NCBI GenBank assembly: GCA_013349595.1
Contig: DUZI01000158.1
Location: 1 to 6,652 of the forward strand
Direction of reading: 5' to 3'
Source: Nitrospirota bacterium
Lineage (GTDB): Bacteria; Nitrospirota; Thermodesulfovibrionia; Thermodesulfovibrionales; Dissulfurispiraceae
Length of the DNA: 6,652 bases
Made by a program: the position numbers and the translations under genes. Below the pieces are notes generated by a model. That model was not told the origin of the DNA and did not search any database. It saw only the letters and a program-made list of their open reading frames with translations. The stretch's first letter is position 1. Each line of letters begins with the position of its first letter. This document shows positions 5,890-6,652 of this stretch, piece after piece.

Positions 5890-6510
5890 ATGGAACACAG
5901 TGTAATTCAGATAATAATGCAGGCAGGTTATGTAGTAAAGGCTGTTTTGCTTATTCTACTGTTTTTCTCTGTAGTCTCTTGGACTATAATTATTCACAAA
6001 TGGCTGCTTTTTTCAAAGGCTGACAAGGAAAACTACAGCTTCAGTAGAATCTTTGATACAACCTCTAATCCAAAAGACCTTTTTAATTCTTCAAAGAAGT
6101 TTGCCCTCAGTCCTTTGTCTAACCTCTTTAGGTCTGTATATGCAGAGAAGACCTATACGGAAAGAGATGAACTAAAGAGGATGTTAAAACGATATGTTGC
6201 CCTTGAGTCATCAAGGCTTGAGAGATACCTAAATTTTCTCGCTACTACAGGCTCTACAACTCCTTTTATCGGACTCTTTGGCACAGTTTGGGGTATAATG
6301 CACTCCTTTACAAACATTGGAGCTGCTGGTTCGGCATCCCTTGCAGTAGTTGCACCTGGTATTGCTGAGGCATTAATTGCTACCGCAGTGGGTCTTGCTG
6401 CTGCTATCCCTGCAGTCATTGCCTATAATTATTATTTAAGCAGGGTCAACAGGATGATTGTTGAGTTAGAGGATTTTTCAGAAGAATTAGTTGATTACAT
6501 TTTAAAATGA
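5890..6510 (+). CDS. tolQ: Tol-Pal system proton-channel subunit TolQ (MotA/TolQ/ExbB family)
   Basis: TolQ is the inner-membrane scaffold of the proton-driven TolQ-TolR motor, which powers TolA/Pal and outer-membrane constriction during division. The 206-residue protein has a first membrane segment at about 13-37, a cytoplasmic loop rich in charged residues (about 40-112), and two further membrane segments (about 115-138 and 150-180). The conserved core reads TTPFIGLFGTVWGIM (123-137) and APGIAEALIATAVGLAAAIP (155-174), the signature of the family. The length is slightly short of the E. coli protein (230) but complete at both ends. TolQ is chosen over ExbB because the overlapping next gene has a TolR-like N-terminus; the two subfamilies are close. 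The ATG at 5890 is the only ordinary start after an in-frame stop at 5863-5865. AAGGA (5869-5873) lies 16 bases upstream, too far for normal use. The stop overlaps the tolR start in an ATGA. Confidence 0.92.
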   Translation: MEHSVIQIIMQAGYVVKAVLLILLFFSVVSWTIIIHKWLLFSKADKENYSFSRIFDTTSNPKDLFNSSKKFALSPLSNLFRSVYAEKTYTERDELKRMLKRYVALESSRLERYLNFLATTGSTTPFIGLFGTVWGIMHSFTNIGAAGSASLAVVAPGIAEALIATAVGLAAAIPAVIAYNYYLSRVNRMIVELEDFSEELVDYILK

Positions 6511-6652
6511 ACATTTCCCCTCGCAGAAAAGTTTTATCAGAGATAAATGTTACCCCCTTTGTAGATGTCATGCTTGTCTTGCTTATCATTTTTATGGTAA
6601 CAGCACCCTTATTACAGCAAGGTATTGATGTAAACCTACCAAAGGCAAAGGG
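6507..6652 (+). CDS. tolR: TolR (ExbD/TolR family biopolymer transport protein), N-terminal part
   Basis: The gene is cut by the window end; 48 codons are visible. Its ATG overlaps the tolQ TGA (ATGA, 6507-6510), which implies translational coupling, and it lacks a Shine-Dalgarno sequence of its own. The product begins with a short basic cytoplasmic tail (MNISPRRKVLSEIN) followed by the single membrane helix, in the form VTPFVDVMLVLLIIFMVTAP (15-34). Asp20 in this helix corresponds to the essential proton-carrying Asp23 of E. coli TolR. The segment after the helix (LLQQGIDVNLP) leads to the periplasmic domain, as in TolR and ExbD. Together with TolQ it forms the ion channel of the Tol motor. 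ExbD remains possible. Confidence 0.9.
   Translation, partial: MNISPRRKVLSEINVTPFVDVMLVLLIIFMVTAPLLQQGIDVNLPKAK

Noticed and set aside
6153..6419. 88-codon minus-strand ORF within tolQ
   Set aside because: Shadow of the Ala/Gly-rich TolQ membrane helices; no ribosome-binding site or family resemblance.

Overview
This 6,652-base window is a compact, AT-rich bacterial chromosome segment. All genes lie on the + strand. The cell type implied is Gram-negative: the window has a Tol-Pal energising complex (tolQ, start of tolR) and a membrane-anchored HtrA protease with two PDZ domains. Two genes hint at the lineage. A YacL-type PIN/TRAM membrane protein sits directly in front of ispD, and there is a full-length bacterial SelB. 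Together with AT-rich coding and heavy use of AGG/AGA for arginine, this would fit Nitrospirota, Desulfobacterota or a related deep-branching Gram-negative group. That placement is an inference at low confidence. No rRNA, tRNA, CRISPR array, transposase or phage gene was seen.

Left block (34-5682) is one probable operon of five genes with gaps of 0-6 bases. The genes are hisH (glutaminase subunit of imidazole-glycerol-phosphate synthase), selB (selenocysteine-specific elongation factor), an htrA/degQ-type periplasmic protease, a PIN/TRAM protein of the YacL family, and ispD (MEP-pathway cytidylyltransferase). The functions are unrelated (histidine, selenoprotein translation, envelope proteolysis, RNA-related, isoprenoid), so this reads as a housekeeping transcription unit, not a pathway. 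Only the yacL-ispD pairing is a familiar conserved neighbourhood, and the ispF gene that often follows ispD is absent.

Middle (5683-5889, 207 bases) is the only non-coding stretch of note. It begins at the ispD stop codon with one arm of a long inverted repeat. The 17-base outer arms (5681-5697 and 5818-5834) are perfect. They continue inward through a 4x4 internal loop into a further 16-bp stem with a 2-base bulge. An A-rich 78-base centre lies between the arms, and a run of eight T follows the right arm. This could be a structured RNA with paired ends that doubles as a terminator, or a small palindromic (MITE-like) element. It is the most interesting object in the window. A likely promoter (TTGACT and TTAAAT) follows it.

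Right block (5890-6652) is tolQ overlapping tolR by an ATGA junction; tolR runs off the end. TolQ and TolR form the proton-driven inner-membrane motor of the Tol-Pal system.

Translation signals are unusual. Only ispD has a clear, well-placed Shine-Dalgarno sequence. The first genes of both blocks (hisH, tolQ) have promoter-like -10 boxes so close to the start codon that leaderless or near-leaderless mRNAs are plausible. No evident previously unknown multi-gene system is present; the coding content is conserved housekeeping genes.
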